A stretch of DNA of 64,000 nt from Cryptomeria japonica (GCF_030272615.1 NC_081414.1:233540733-233604732); one strand, 5' to 3'; shown: positions 11,481 to 22,720, numbered from the stretch's first letter. Notes: generated by a model from the letters alone, not told the origin. Made by a program: numbers and translations.

Positions 11481-12489
11481 ATGAATAATTTAGTTGCGGG
11501 GGAAGCGATGAGCCACATTGATGAATTGATTTCCTACATTGATAAGTTGTTAAAAGAGGTAAGCATAAATTCGATCGCCCTTAATTAAATTCAGTATTCT
11601 CTTACAGATTTACATCAATAGCAATTGGTTGGAAGCAGGAAAGAAAAGTTGACAAGAAGGATGAGGTGGATTCTTCTATCAACTCTGCCGGTGGTTTACT
11701 GAAAAAAGTCTTGAAGCGATCTAAGAGACATCTATGCAAGGTACTCAACGAACTTTTATTTTTCTTTAAATTAATTGATGCAAGCCGTTTACTTATATTT
11801 GATCTTCTTGATCCAGACATTTAAAGTATGATTAGGAAGAAAGTATTAAGGTGGAAAGACATTTTTATCATAGGGGATAACAGTTACATTTCTGAATGCA
11901 TCTCTCAATGTTTTTGTCTGCAGAGAGACTTTAAGGGAAAGCTTAACCGTGAAACCCGTAAATTAATGATTGATGTAACAAATCAAGCAACGCAGATTAA
12001 GTGGCTGGGAGTAGCTCTGTGAGTTGTAGCTTTTGTGTTGGAACGAATTGAGCAAGCTTCTTCCAACACAAAGGAATGCATACAGCTCCTAAAATACATG
12101 TGTGACCTTGCAAAATACATCAAGCAGTTAGATGAGCGTTTGCCTCAGGAGAAGCTGAATCGGGTTCTTCAATTCATTATAGAAGGCCCCGCCCTGTGCA
12201 TATCGCTAATAAAATCTGATCCGTTTTCCAAGTAAAACCAATTCATTCAATGTGAATTTTTCTATTCTCATGTGATATTCGTATTTCAACTCGTGTAATG
12301 CTAAATCTTTATTTATTTTTTGATGGGTGAATAGATGTTTGGCTGCTCCGGTTACGGCTGAAGATTTGCGGAGCTTACGAGGAAACCTTGAAGTTGAGTA
12401 CTCAGATCTGTCATTGGGAGCGATCATCGCTGTGCTGAATAGTATTCCAGTTGTGCTGCCTCCTTCGCAAGGAATACCTCCTCAAGCAG
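11481..12489 (+). pseudogene. N-terminal exons 1-4 of the NLR, RPW8/HeLo-like bundle
   Basis: Exon 1 (11481-11558, 26 codons from ATG) ends at a GAG/GTAAGC donor. Exon 2 (11608-11740) is read from 11609 and is basic (KKVLKRSKRHLCK). Exon 3 (11924-12231) has a hydrophobic stretch, then an in-frame TGA at 12020-12022, then VLERIEQ, a helix with ECIQLLKYM, and LPQEKLNRVLQF. Exon 4 (12335-12489) has EDLRSLRGNLEVEYSDL and a Pro-rich linker. The order of helices, the short L-P-x-E-K-L-x-x-x-L segment and the linker before VGIEEP resemble RPW8-type N-termini and the MLKL HeLo bundle. This rests on pattern only. Confidence 0.55.
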
Positions 12490-14337
12490 GTACTAATATT
12501 TCTTCTATTTGGAGTTTTGTTTATACTACACCCAACCAAAAATAAAAATTTAATTGGCTTATTGTAGAAAACAAAATTCCAGTAGCGAGTTACCTTTGAA
12601 CGGAAGTAGTTTGATTTGTCCCCTTGTAAAACACTATAGCATTGTCAATTCTTAATTTCCCAAGGCTCCTTTTTTCGGGTGAATAAATTGAAGGATGATA
12701 AATTTGTAGTCAAACCGTACATCCAAATCTTGTTTCCCCACCGTATCACGTATATAATAGCATTGGCCAAGTCCAAAGATTTACATGGGATATATTACAA
12801 TACAATAAGACATTGCATTGACCTCTCATTATGGGGCATTCACTATCATATCAAATTCATGATATGGAAGTGGTCAAACTAGGCGCTTCAGATATATAAT
12901 AAAAAATGGGTAAAATATTTAAATATAAAAAAATAAAAGTGGTATAAATATTTTTATAGAAATTATAGATAGTTTGGATAATTGTTTTAAAATCGGAAAT
13001 GGGTATTAGGAAGAAAGGTTGAAACTAAAATAGAGGTATTATTTAATATCTTAGTACAAATGTGATAGGTCATACGTACACGTATACATATTGAATCCTT
13101 CATGTCAATTATCAATTGTGAATGCATAAATAAAATATTTTTTTATCCAAAGGCTTAGTGTAAATTAATGTTGGACTCCAACTATTAGTGTATTAGGTCA
13201 TGTTGTCATTTCATTTTTAATAACCAAAAAAGATCAATACATAGGATATCTTATAGAACTTGTCTAGACTAATTACATAACGTAGTGAATTAATTACTTA
13301 ATCCCCAAGGATTGATCATGCAACAACTAAGACTCACTACACATTCGTAAGTCTTGTGACCATATTCATTATTGACATTTAGTACATTATGCATATTTAA
13401 AATCTTGCAAAAGACATACAACATGTAAGGTACATGTATTTTAGGCTTTTTCAGCTCTCTATATTTTACATCCATAAGGTTTATTTTATTTAAATACATG
13501 CATTTATATTCATGTAAATATGTATAAAATAATATGCATATACATAAGTGCATTTTTAGTTAAATAAGAATACTAATAATATATCCATAATAGGTATATC
13601 TATGGTAATGCCTCCATATCTAACTATGATTCACATATTCTATTTTTTTTTATAATTTATTGTAATAAACAACATAGTTATTAATAATGTTTACATGTAC
13701 ATATTATCACACCTCAAGTAATATCTTGATAAACCAAGCAACTTCTATCCATCCAAGAAGTTCTAGCTCCATAACAATACAAGGTATATGCCTTGAGAGT
13801 TCATTTGTAATGGTCTTTCCTATGTATCCCTTTTGATAAATTGAAGGCTCTATAACTCAAACACTAATAATAGAGGTACATTATCCTCTCCTCAAATATG
13901 AGATCTCTAAACTTACTTTTGAATTGCAACTATTATTTGAGCTTGGGATTCCAATTTAATTTATATATAATAGTAGAATAATGTGTGCTAAGTTTAAATT
14001 AAATTTTAGTTCAATGCCAACATTAACATACAAGTCCCAACAAAACTACAGTCAAACTTTCTCATACAAACATCACATGTTTACAAATTCATTTAATCAA
14101 GAATACATTAACTATACACAATATGGATATCTCTTTCTTATGTCATATATATACATCACGTGACTACCTCAAATACACCTCATTGGTACACATAATGACT
14201 AGCTTATATATATAAATCACATATACATAATATGACTAGATTAGACACATATCATAAGTACATAATAGAACTAGATCAAGCATATGTCACTTATTCACAA
14301 CATTACTAGTTCATACACTAAATAGATAAAGTCTACA

Positions 14338-14338
<1 letters not shown>

Positions 14339-14398
<60 letters not shown>
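14339..14398. repeat. (CA)30 microsatellite
   Basis: Sixty bases of uninterrupted CA dinucleotide within the NLR intron. Likely polymorphic. Confidence 0.97.
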
Positions 14399-14402
<4 letters not shown>

Positions 14403-15351
14403 GTAGCTTAAATATTATATATTTACATATTGATCAATTTTAAAAAATGAAGTGGTTGCAAGTTTATTATAATATTCTCCCTTACCTAGTTCATAATAAA
14501 TAAACCCTTAAGTACATCACAATCAATAAGTAGAATGTTAGTGCGTCTGATATTACACCACAAGTACCATCCTTTTTCCCAATCAATTGCCAAATATGAT
14601 GTCAAGAAAGCATCTTTAATTACATATTATAGAAACTATCAAGAGAATGAGTATAACAAAAAATAATGCATAAGGTCTTTTTTACAAAAGTATGTCATGA
14701 TGTTTAACTCACAAATACATTGTGACTAATTAAGAATAGGAAGGGGATTTGAACCCACTACATGCATATTCCTATTACCTAGTTTATTAGCTCTCACCTT
14801 TAAGTACACCCCATCTAGGAAAGGGAATGTTGATACATTTCATAGTATACCTTGAGTCTCGCCATTTTTCCTACTTTAATACCTATGACGATGACAAAAA
14901 TTCATTCTATACTACTTGTGGTCATGACTAGATAAGGTGTAAGTGTAACAACATACTTCATATGAGGTTGTTAATAAGATTTATATAGATTGTTGAACAT
15001 TTCAAGTTGGTGGTTCTCAACATCTATCAACTATATGCCATTAGAATAGTTATTAAAATACACCATGCTAGAGTGATTGTAATGCAAAACCATAATACCC
15101 ACAACACTAGAAAACATTGTGATTCTAAATTCCTAGATAAGGGAATCAAAATTAAAATAACAAGAATGATTATGAGCTTAGAAAGATGTACAAATATATA
15201 GAAGATTCATTTCTATTTAGAATATAAATTTCTATCTAGAATATAGGCATGTGATGTCATGCAAGATGGCACACATAAGCTTGCATATCCATAGAAGATT
15301 ATCCACTAACACACTTATTAGAAGGAATATTTTAGGTAGAATATTCTATGT

Positions 15352-15930
15352 GAATACCCCCCTTAAGAATAGCTAGGTGGGTAGAAAGAGATTTGAGTTT
15401 TGATAACAAGGCTTGATTAGGTAGCTAGTTACAAATAGATGGGAAATGAGAAAACAAATTAAAAAAAAATCCTAACCAATTATTTCTAAACTCAAAAAGA
15501 AAAAGTTGTAACTATTGATGAAAAATTGACCATACTACAACAAAATTAGGTTTATAGTCAAAGGAACCATTGGATGAGTATAACTAGGATACTTCTATAT
15601 GCTCAAATTTATAAATTGTACATAGTTTGCATTAATCAATTAGAAAGGGTTGAATATATAGGTAATCTCAAAATTAAGTTTCGATAGTGTTGAATATTGT
15701 ACATAGTCTACGTTGGTCACTAGGACACTCTTGAATGCTCAAAACTATAGATTGGTGCATAGTCTACATTGGTCAACTGGATAGGGTTGAATATTGTAAA
15801 TTAACATCCCCCACCTTAAGCATAGGTCAGTGGATAGAAATAGATTTAGCTTCCAACAATAGGGCCTAATTAAGTACCCACTTATAAATAGATGGGAAAG
15901 GAGAAAAATCATAACCAATTATAGCCAAAA
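15352..15930. repeat. Diverged direct repeat pair inside the NLR intron
   Basis: About 125 bp at 15352-15480 (CCCCCCTTAAGAATAGCTAGG...) recurs at 15808-15930 (CCCCCACCTTAAGCATAGG...), including the shared AAATAGATGGGAAA and CTAACCAATTAT/CATAACCAATTAT ends. Several TTGTACATAGT(T/C)T(A/G)C... units lie between them. It may be a decayed small element or a local duplication. Confidence 0.5.
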
Positions 15931-16836
15931 TTCTCCTAATTCTCTCTCATTTCATATTTTAAATTTTTTATCATTTTCTTTTATGCATTGATGGATGATC
16001 ATACCCTATTCTAAATCATCTCATTTGTCACACCATACTCCATTAGTCTCTTATGTTCCCTTATTGTTAGTTTCCTTTTACTTTTGCTCCCATATCCCTT
16101 TAGCCTACATAGCAACAATTGTCTTTACTTCTTATAGTGTCATTCTCCTTGGCATGCTAATCCTAATTGAAGAAACCCATCCCTCCTTTATCTTGTGGTG
16201 GATGCTTATATTTGTTCCTAGCCCTGCAAACTTATGTGTATCCAAAGTAATTATTATAGGAAACCCATGTTTTTTGGAGAAAGACACCATGTCCTTCTTT
16301 AACAACATTGCAAGTGACCTCTTTCTTTGTCATGACATCCATACCTACACCATAATTTTTTTTCTCCCCCCAAGTAAACACTTCTTCATCAAAAACTTGT
16401 TTATTTTATTTTTTATTTTTCCCAATGCAGCTTTTATTTATTTGCAACCATGTCGTACTCCTTTTTCCAATCCTTTCTAGTATTATTAATATATGTTCAT
16501 ATTTATTCTATAATTTAGATTGATTATTTATATATGATAAATTGTATCATTTAAAATTTAAAATTTAATGTGTATTAATTATTTTAAGCAAGCTATCCTT
16601 TCGTAATGAAAAGATGATGCCATTTATGTCTTGGACAATCTACCAAAGTCATATCATTTGATCCTTATCATCAACTAATCAAGCAATACACTGATAAAAA
16701 AACAAGATTGAATGCATATCTTCAAAAAATGTCTTTCGAATTACAAATATTTTATTTATTTATAATAAAAATAATTAAAAATAAAATAATATATTTTCTC
16801 ATAATTTTGCACAAATTTTAAATTCACAATATTTAT

Positions 16837-18578
16837 AACAATCTTTATTACACACAGTAATAACTTTTGAAATGAGTGGAAGCGGGAGAGGCGAGAGTGC
16901 TAGTTTGAGGGTTTCTTCTGGAGAGGAAGAAGCCGGGTCTGAGGATGACGATGATGATGGCAAGGTTTGGTTTGTTGTTCCCCTAGGTTTTATGGTCGTT
17001 GATGTCTCTACTGACCCTATTCGACGCTGGGCAGTTTTCGGTGCCTTGTTTCCTTTTTTGGTCGCTGTTGTGGGTGTGGATGGGGACGGATGGGGAAGGG
17101 TGGGAGGTGTTGTGCAGGACAAAGCTGCTATGGGAGTAGTTTGTGGTTTTTGCCCCCCTCTTTTGCCTTCCTTTCTCTTCTTTGTTGTTCTCTACTAGTG
17201 TCGGAGACTTGCTACGGTTTGGGGATGCATTGATTTGGGTTTGCTCGGGCCCTTGGCTGGGTGTTGGTTTGGATGGTTTTCTTCAACCTTTGTTTCTAGT
17301 AGACCCTCGGTCCCTTTCTTGTATCCCTTGTGAAGAGGGTTTTTTCTTCTCTTCTTCTATGGCTTCATTGTGCTCTTTTTGTGGTGGGAGATTCTCCTTT
17401 AGAGGCGGAGAGGCTACTTTTGTGTTGGGTAGTGAGAGGTGTGTTTGGGCTAACAGTCTACTCTTCTCCTTGCCTTATTAAGGAGGCCATTTCTCCTATT
17501 GAGGTGGAGTCTAGGTGTGGGGGAGAGGTTTGGATTCTACGTGTTGTGACTGGACTTTCCTAGCTACCGATCTGCTTCCTTCCTTGTCCTATTGAGGTGG
17601 TATTTTATCCTATGGAGGTGGAGAGGGGGGGTGAAGGGACTTTTTGGTTTCTATTGTTCATGCGACTGGCTGAGGTTGCCTATAATTTCTCTCATATTGT
17701 GCCTCATAGAAAGGTTTGGGATCCCTGTCTAATCCCAGTCTCCCAGTATATTTTATGGTTTGAGGGAGTCGGTCAAAACCCTCTTGATGTCTATTGTACT
17801 TGGTTTTGGGTTCCTTTTCAAAACCCTATTTCCCAAATTGGTCCTTCTAGCTGTTTTGTTGAAGACTGGGCTTTGGCTGGTTGTGGGAGTCTTGTTAAAC
17901 CCATACCCATGGTTAAGGGTACCTCGATTAACCCTTTTGTGTTTGTTCCTTTCAGGTCAGGTTGTGGGACCCTTGTTAAACCCACGCTTAGGGTTGAGGG
18001 AGCCCGGAAAAACCCTATATTTTCTAGTTGTGGGAGCCTCTTAAAACCCACTTTCATGGTTGAGGGAGTCTGTAAAAACCCTTGGTTTTTTGCTTCTTTC
18101 TTGGATAGGCTAGATGCTGGCAGTTTTCAAGGGCCCAGTTTGGTCAGTTGTGTTTTTGGTTAGGATTAGGTCTTGCTGTTGGTGAGTTGGAGACTCTATT
18201 ACAGCTTAGGGGACCCTGGAAAAACCCTATTTTTTGGCTGGGGGTACCAGATAAACCCTTGCTTTTTGTTTCTCAGATCTATAAGATGGTTTAGATTTGC
18301 TGTTGTTGCCAGCCTGGTTAGCATTGTCTATCTTTTGTGTTTGGCTGGCAGTTGTTTCGCTTTGGTTATTGTGTTTTGCAGCCTCTGATGCCACATGTTC
18401 CTATCTGACTGTGGCTTTGCTGCTGTTTAGCTTTGTTGGATTTGTCTGCAGCGTCCCTTTGGTAGTTCTGGATCCCTGAAAAATCTGAGGGTTTCAGGTC
18501 CCTTCAAAACCTTTTGTACGGAGTTTCTGGTCCCCTCAAAACCTGTTTATCTTAATAAAAAACAATCTTTATTACACA
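16837..18578 (+). mobile_element. LINE-type insertion with 18-bp target duplication, in NLR intron
   Basis: AACAATCTTTATTACACA occurs at 16837-16854 and again at 18561-18578. The element between (16855-18560) ends GTCCCCTCAAAACCTG...CTTAATAAAA, an A-rich tail. The terminal GTTTC(T/G)GGTCCCCTCAAAACC stretch is shared with the minus-strand LINE at about 61700 and, more weakly, the fragment at 41262. No RT is encoded. The GC-rich 5' part has an acidic frame from 16872 (EDDDDDGK) without recognised function. So it is a truncated or non-autonomous LINE moved by target-primed reverse transcription. Confidence 0.8.
17755..18535 (+). repeat. Irregular array of a TGNGGGAG...AAACCC motif in the LINE
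   Basis: At least eight versions occur, at about 17760, 17881, 17964, 17996, 18029, 18062, 18209 and 18240 (for example TGTGGGACCCTTGTTAAACC and TGAGGGAGTCTGTAAAAACC). They are spaced 30-150 bp apart. The last relatives are the GTTTCAGGTCCCTTCAAAACC copies near 18495 and 18525 at the element's 3' end. Confidence 0.6.
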
Positions 18579-18748
18579 GAATATAATGAAATGTTGCTTA
18601 AATTTTTAAAAAAATATAAAACAAATTCACTAAATAGATTAGTTCATTTCTCATTTATTTGTGCAATTAAAAAGAAGTTTTCTATTTTCTAATAATGTTA
18701 AAGTTGTAGAGAAACATTATTTCTAATAGATTTATATCGGGCTTGTAG

Positions 18749-19758
18749 TTGGTATTGAAGAACCGAGACAGCGCGTGAGTCAACTTCTAGACATGGAAAT
18801 CAGATCAGTTATTGCAGTTGTTATATATGGACAAGGAGGGATAGGAAAGACCACATTAGCCACTACAGTCTTCAACAAACTCGACCTCAAAAACTATAAA
18901 TTTTGTAGAATTGATATGGAACAGGATTGTTCAGAGGTGGATCTTAAGTTGCTGCAACACCAAATTTTAAGAGACCTTTTTCATCGTAATATTGAATTGA
19001 GGAGTTTGAATGAAGGTCGGGAAGAGCTTTCCAAGGAATTTAAAGCACCCTCTTCTCAACCTGTCTTCATCTTTGTTGACAATGCACTGAGAGAAAATGA
19101 CTTGGAAAAGCTTTTGCCTATAACTGACCTGGCATCCCTTCCGCCGCATAGCAGGATTCTCGTGACAACCAGAAATCTGAACGAGACTCGTATAATTTTA
19201 CAGGCGGGAATTGAACGCTATCATTACCAGGTACCTTTTCTTCCACACAAAGAAGCACAAAAACTCTTGTGTGAGTTCGCTTTAGGCAGTCGCGAGGCAA
19301 GTTTTCACCCCGCCATAGATATTGATGGCCTCCTCAACATATGCCAAGGAATCCCACTGGTTCTAAAAATGGCTGGAGCGAGATTACGTGAACATGCACA
19401 GAACATTCCAACTTGCAGGGAAACAGTTGAGTATCTCAAGTCACGGCTGGTAGAAGGAGAGGGTGGTGATTTAAGTGAACGTATGGTGGACTTTGTGTTT
19501 AACCGATTGGAACCCTCGTGTAAAGAGGCATTTCTAGATATTGTTTTCTTTTTCAGTAATTGGAAGCGGCGCAGAGTGGCCTGTAGTGTTGGAGAGACAG
19601 AGCTTCAAGAGCTTGAGAGGGCTGCACTTGTAAATATAACGGATAAACGCAGGGTGAATGTTCACGATATAGGGCAAGCACGAGGGAAAAGGTTATCGCC
19701 AGATGGGGAGAGAATCACCGATCTAAAAACTCTCACTGATGTTCTGCAAAATGAAGAG
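18749..19758 (+). CDS. NB-ARC exon of the NLR
   Basis: Encodes about 337 residues without a stop. Order of motifs: VGIEEP start, P-loop GQGGIGKTT, RNBS-A region, kinase-2 VFIFVDNA, RNBS-B SRILVTTRN, GLPL-like CQGIPLVLKMAG, RNBS-D-like EAFLDIVFFF, and VHDIGQARGK at the MHD position. The module binds ADP/ATP and switches NLR activity. Invariant P-loop Lys and kinase-2 Asp are present. Kinase-2 lacks the Trp typical of non-TIR NLRs, and RNBS-D looks TNL-like, so NB-ARC and N-terminus give mixed class signals. Ends at GAG/GTATGT. Confidence 0.9.
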
Positions 19759-19936
19759 GTATGTTGTGTGTCCCGCCGTTATCAGAATTCAACATTTTAC
19801 CACTACTAATACATGTGAAAAACTGGTTCAAATTTTGTAGAGATTTATGATTAGACAGTCTTAGGAATTTTTTTTAAAATCAACCAATTCTCTATATTTG
19901 AATGTGCAAATTAATGAGCTGCAAACATTTTTGCAG

Positions 19937-20233
19937 AGGATTAAGAAAATAAAGGGGATTGCTCTTAGCGGAGAATTCGAGCTTGGAGCTCATCATCTCA
20001 ACTTAATGAACAGATGTTTAAGAGTACTGATAGCAGAAGGACGAACAAGAATAGGAGGGGGTTTAAAAGTATTGATAGCAGAAGGACGAACAGGAATAAT
20101 AAACGGAGAATGCAAAGAACCCTTCGAAAATCTAAGGTTGCTCTGGCTCGACAGTCAATATTACTCGCTGATGGATCTCAGTAAACATCCGAGATTAGCA
20201 GTATTCATTGGGGGATTCTACGATTGCTGTGAG
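19937..20233 (+). CDS. NB-ARC to LRR linker exon of the NLR
   Basis: Ninety-nine codons between TTTTTGCAG and GAG/GTGAAT. It has the K-G-I-A-L-S strand and FENLRLLWLD typical of the segment between NB-ARC and LRR. An in-frame 45-bp tandem duplication (copies from 20024 and 20069) repeats the peptide VLIAEGRT, a recent-looking local change. Confidence 0.75.
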
Positions 20234-20353
20234 GTGAATTCTTCAAACTCTGTCTAATTTTAAATTTTACTTTTTAGAAAAATTCCTTCTATTTAATTTA
20301 TTTGTATTTTCCCCACGACATCGTTAATTCGAAACGGTGAAATCGTTTCGCAG

Positions 20354-20974
20354 TTCTCGGGCGGCGCATCTGCATCTGCATTGAAATATATGTCTTTACA
20401 ATTTGCTACAATGGCTAATCTTACCACCACCTTTTCGCAACTTCAGTCTTTGCGTGTTCTAAATTTGCGGGATTGTAAAGGGTTTGATAACCTGCCTGAA
20501 ACAATTGGGAACCTAACTGCTTTGGAAAAGTTGGATCTACGTTACTGTGAATGTTTGGTGAGACTTCCAGACAGGTTTGGCCAACTTTGTTGTTTAAGCC
20601 ATTTGAGATTAGATGTTTGTAGACAGCTATCTGCGTTGCCCGAAAGTTTTGGAAACCTCGCTTCTTTGGAGCTGCTAACGTTGAGAGGCTGTTGGAATCT
20701 CAGAAATCTACCTCAAAATTTTGGTCAGCTGAAGCGTTTGAAATATGTGAGCATAAATGGATGCAGGGTATTGCAGAGCCTCTCTGATGATTTTGAATGT
20801 TTGAGTTCACTGATTGCAATTTATGCTGTGGAATGCTCTCAACTTGAAGGAAACACAATGGACAAGTTAGTGAAGATGAAAGGACTGATGATAGTGGATA
20901 TAGGTGGAAGCCCCCTTTTGGAAGAGCGGTGGGAACAAGTGAAGGAGCAATATTCTTTAGCGGTAGTGAAATGG
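20354..20974 (+). CDS. LRR exon of the NLR
   Basis: 207 codons, phase 0 at both ends (TTTCGCAG acceptor, AAATGG/GTAGTC donor). Six LRRs of about 24 residues follow the L-x-x-L-x-L-x-x-C-x-x-L-x-x-LP pattern (for example LRVLNLRDC, LPETIGNL, LPESFGNL). The last unit has VDIGGSPLLEERWEQV, a form seen where plant NLR LRRs end. Such repeats provide ligand or autoinhibitory contacts. Confidence 0.88.
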
Positions 20975-21075
20975 GTAGTCACTCTTAACACATTTCCTTG
21001 TCTTTAACTAAGAATTTAGTTTCAATGGGTATTTGTCATCCTTGTTTTTAATTGAGGGTATTCGTTGCATTTCAG

Positions 21076-21660
21076 ATGTTCGGCTATGAAGATGAAATGT
21101 ATAGAGCACTTTTTCACAGTGAGTCAAAATTTCTACATGTTGATGAGAATGGGCAGTTTGGGGAGTCGCCCTGCCCAGCAGACGGTGTAAAGTTCCGTGT
21201 CTTGTTAACGGTGTGTGATCTGACATTGGCATCAAAGAGAAGATATTTGGAAGCAGTAAAGAAGAAATGGGAGGAGGTAGGAAGTGCTTCGGAGGGAGGG
21301 CAGATGATGATGATCTACGTGGATATGGGAGTGTCATGGGAGGAGAGCAAAAGACGTGTGAGGGAAATCCTCCCGTATTTACCTAGGGGTAGCACTGCTT
21401 GGATTGCTCCTGACGACAGGGCCAGACTGCAGTTCATCTACTCTCTTTTCAAGAAGGCTGATAAGCATAGGATTACTGAATATGAGCCCACTGTTATCGC
21501 CAGCATATCCACAGGGGTCGATGAAGAGGGATTGGGGAATATTTGGCTTCACGACTTCATAATTCCTGACTATACACCTGATTTTGAGTACGCACACATT
21601 TTCGGCCAATTACTCTCCCCTATTTTGGAAGCCCGAGCATTCCTCCGAAAATATCTTTAA
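21076..21660 (+). CDS. C-terminal alpha/beta domain exon of the NLR
   Basis: 194 codons after a TTTCAG acceptor, ending TAA at 21658-21660. The reading joins the LRR exon in phase. Predicted alternation: strand KFRVLLTVCDL, basic helix YLEAVKKKWEEV, strand MMMIYVDM, helix SWEESKRRVREILPYL, strand TAWIAP, helix LQFIYSLFKKA, strand PTVIASI. This is a Rossmann- or thioredoxin-like layout with no recognised catalytic motif. It is not a C-JID or WRKY domain by eye. It may be an integrated domain or a lineage-specific post-LRR domain. Confidence 0.7.
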   Translation: MFGYEDEMYRALFHSESKFLHVDENGQFGESPCPADGVKFRVLLTVCDLTLASKRRYLEAVKKKWEEVGSASEGGQMMMIYVDMGVSWEESKRRVREILPYLPRGSTAWIAPDDRARLQFIYSLFKKADKHRITEYEPTVIASISTGVDEEGLGNIWLHDFIIPDYTPDFEYAHIFGQLLSPILEARAFLRKYL

Positions 21661-22720
21661 TACCAGAGCTGTGTTGCAGTCCCTCCCTTTAATTAAAAGT
21701 AGTAGGAGATTTGTTATATGTTTAAAACATTTGAGTGATACGAGAAATAGCTAATCACAATGTAGGAAATAGTTGTTTTGTGGATTGGCTCTATTTTGAT
21801 AACTTGAATATTTATACAGTTACATGTTTATGTCTTTATCATGGTTTATTTTGTGAATACTATGTATTTAATGTATTTTTAAAAATACAAACTCAATGCT
21901 TACAAATCATTCAACTTTCAAAAGTGAAAATTTGATTATGGGTTTTAGGGTAGATCACAATTGTGAAGCTGACCCCACAGGATTGATATTTACAACCTTC
22001 CTTGACTGCCTGCTTGTGAACACACTGATAACCCCTCCGAAGAGAAGAAGAATCTGGAGACACCCTGAAAATAGTACATGAAGTGTTTATAGCAACTCAT
22101 AGAAGTGAGAAATTCTTTTCAAATGATAAGATAAGTTAAATTAGTAATAAACATGAGAATTGCTTAAACACTCAAACACATATGACCTCTCGACACATAT
22201 ACAAGAATGCATTAAAATTCTCATTAAACTGTCAAACACATTTTATTTATCAGGTCATGTTCTCTAGTCATCTACACTTTCACATAATTCTTAGACTCTG
22301 CCATCCTAGGCTCCAAATCAACTAAATATATGGTATAAGACATATCAATACATTTTCTATCTAACAACCTCTTGACCATAATCTATCTGCATCCCAACAT
22401 TGTTCTCAACCTTCTGTTTCCCATCATTGCTCATCGCCTTTATCTATATCATCGCACATTTAAGTTGAAAGAACGTCAGGGATATCGATTCGTTATTGGG
22501 ACTTCTAAAATTTTCAGATTTTAACTGAATGAGGTTTTGTGCACCTTCTCCAATCACGACAAAACACTGATTCCTGCAAGCCCCTGTCAAGGCTTCCCAC
22601 ACCCCAACATTAGGCCTTGGTAGGGTTTTTTGAATTGAATTCGTATGCTTTTAAATGCCTTATGTGCAATGTCAAAGTTTTGACTCATGCTCCCAAAGCA
22701 TTGTCAGACAGTTTAAATCA
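21661..22720. other. Non-coding region downstream of the NLR
   Basis: Holds the NLR 3' flank and AT-rich sequence. I see no gene or bordered element. Confidence 0.5.

Larger units (their letters stand above)
12490..18748 (+). other. Long intron of the NLR gene with repeats
   Basis: Donor CAG/GTACTA at 12490 and acceptor CTTGTAG/TTGG at 18748 give a codon split (G|TT, Val) and join the Pro-rich linker to VGIEEPRQRV, the usual start of an NB-ARC domain. The 6.26 kb between them hold AT-rich sequence, a CA microsatellite, a diverged direct repeat pair and a LINE insertion. No other gene is seen. Confidence 0.65.
11481..21660 (+). pseudogene. NLR immune receptor gene (RPW8/HeLo-like N-terminus, NB-ARC, LRR, extra C-terminal domain), probably disrupted
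   Basis: Proposed exons are 11481-11558, 11608-11740, 11924-12231, 12335-12489, 18749-19758, 19937-20233, 20354-20974 and 21076-21660. All junctions are GT...AG, and from exon 2 onward every phase joins correctly. The product would be a cytosolic immune sensor or helper. The N-terminus resembles the four-helix RPW8/HeLo fold. NB-ARC has the P-loop GQGGIGKTT, kinase-2 VFIFVDN, RNBS-B SRILVTTRN, GLPL-like CQGIPLVLKMAG and VHD in place of MHD. Six LRRs and a 194-residue alpha/beta C-terminus follow. Two lesions are seen: exon 1 does not join exon 2 in frame, and TGA occurs in exon 3 at 12020-12022. The 6.26-kb intron 4 carries a LINE. A shorter product lacking the N-terminus cannot be excluded. 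Confidence 0.75.

Noticed and set aside
15995-16480. 161-codon hydrophobic frame
   Set aside because: In T-rich intron sequence with no motif or homologue recognised. Hydrophobicity follows from base composition.
16799-18479. Several frames up to 188 codons, including an acidic one from 16872
   Set aside because: They lie within the GC-rich LINE insertion, overlap on both strands and have no family motif. The acidic frame was mentioned with the element only.
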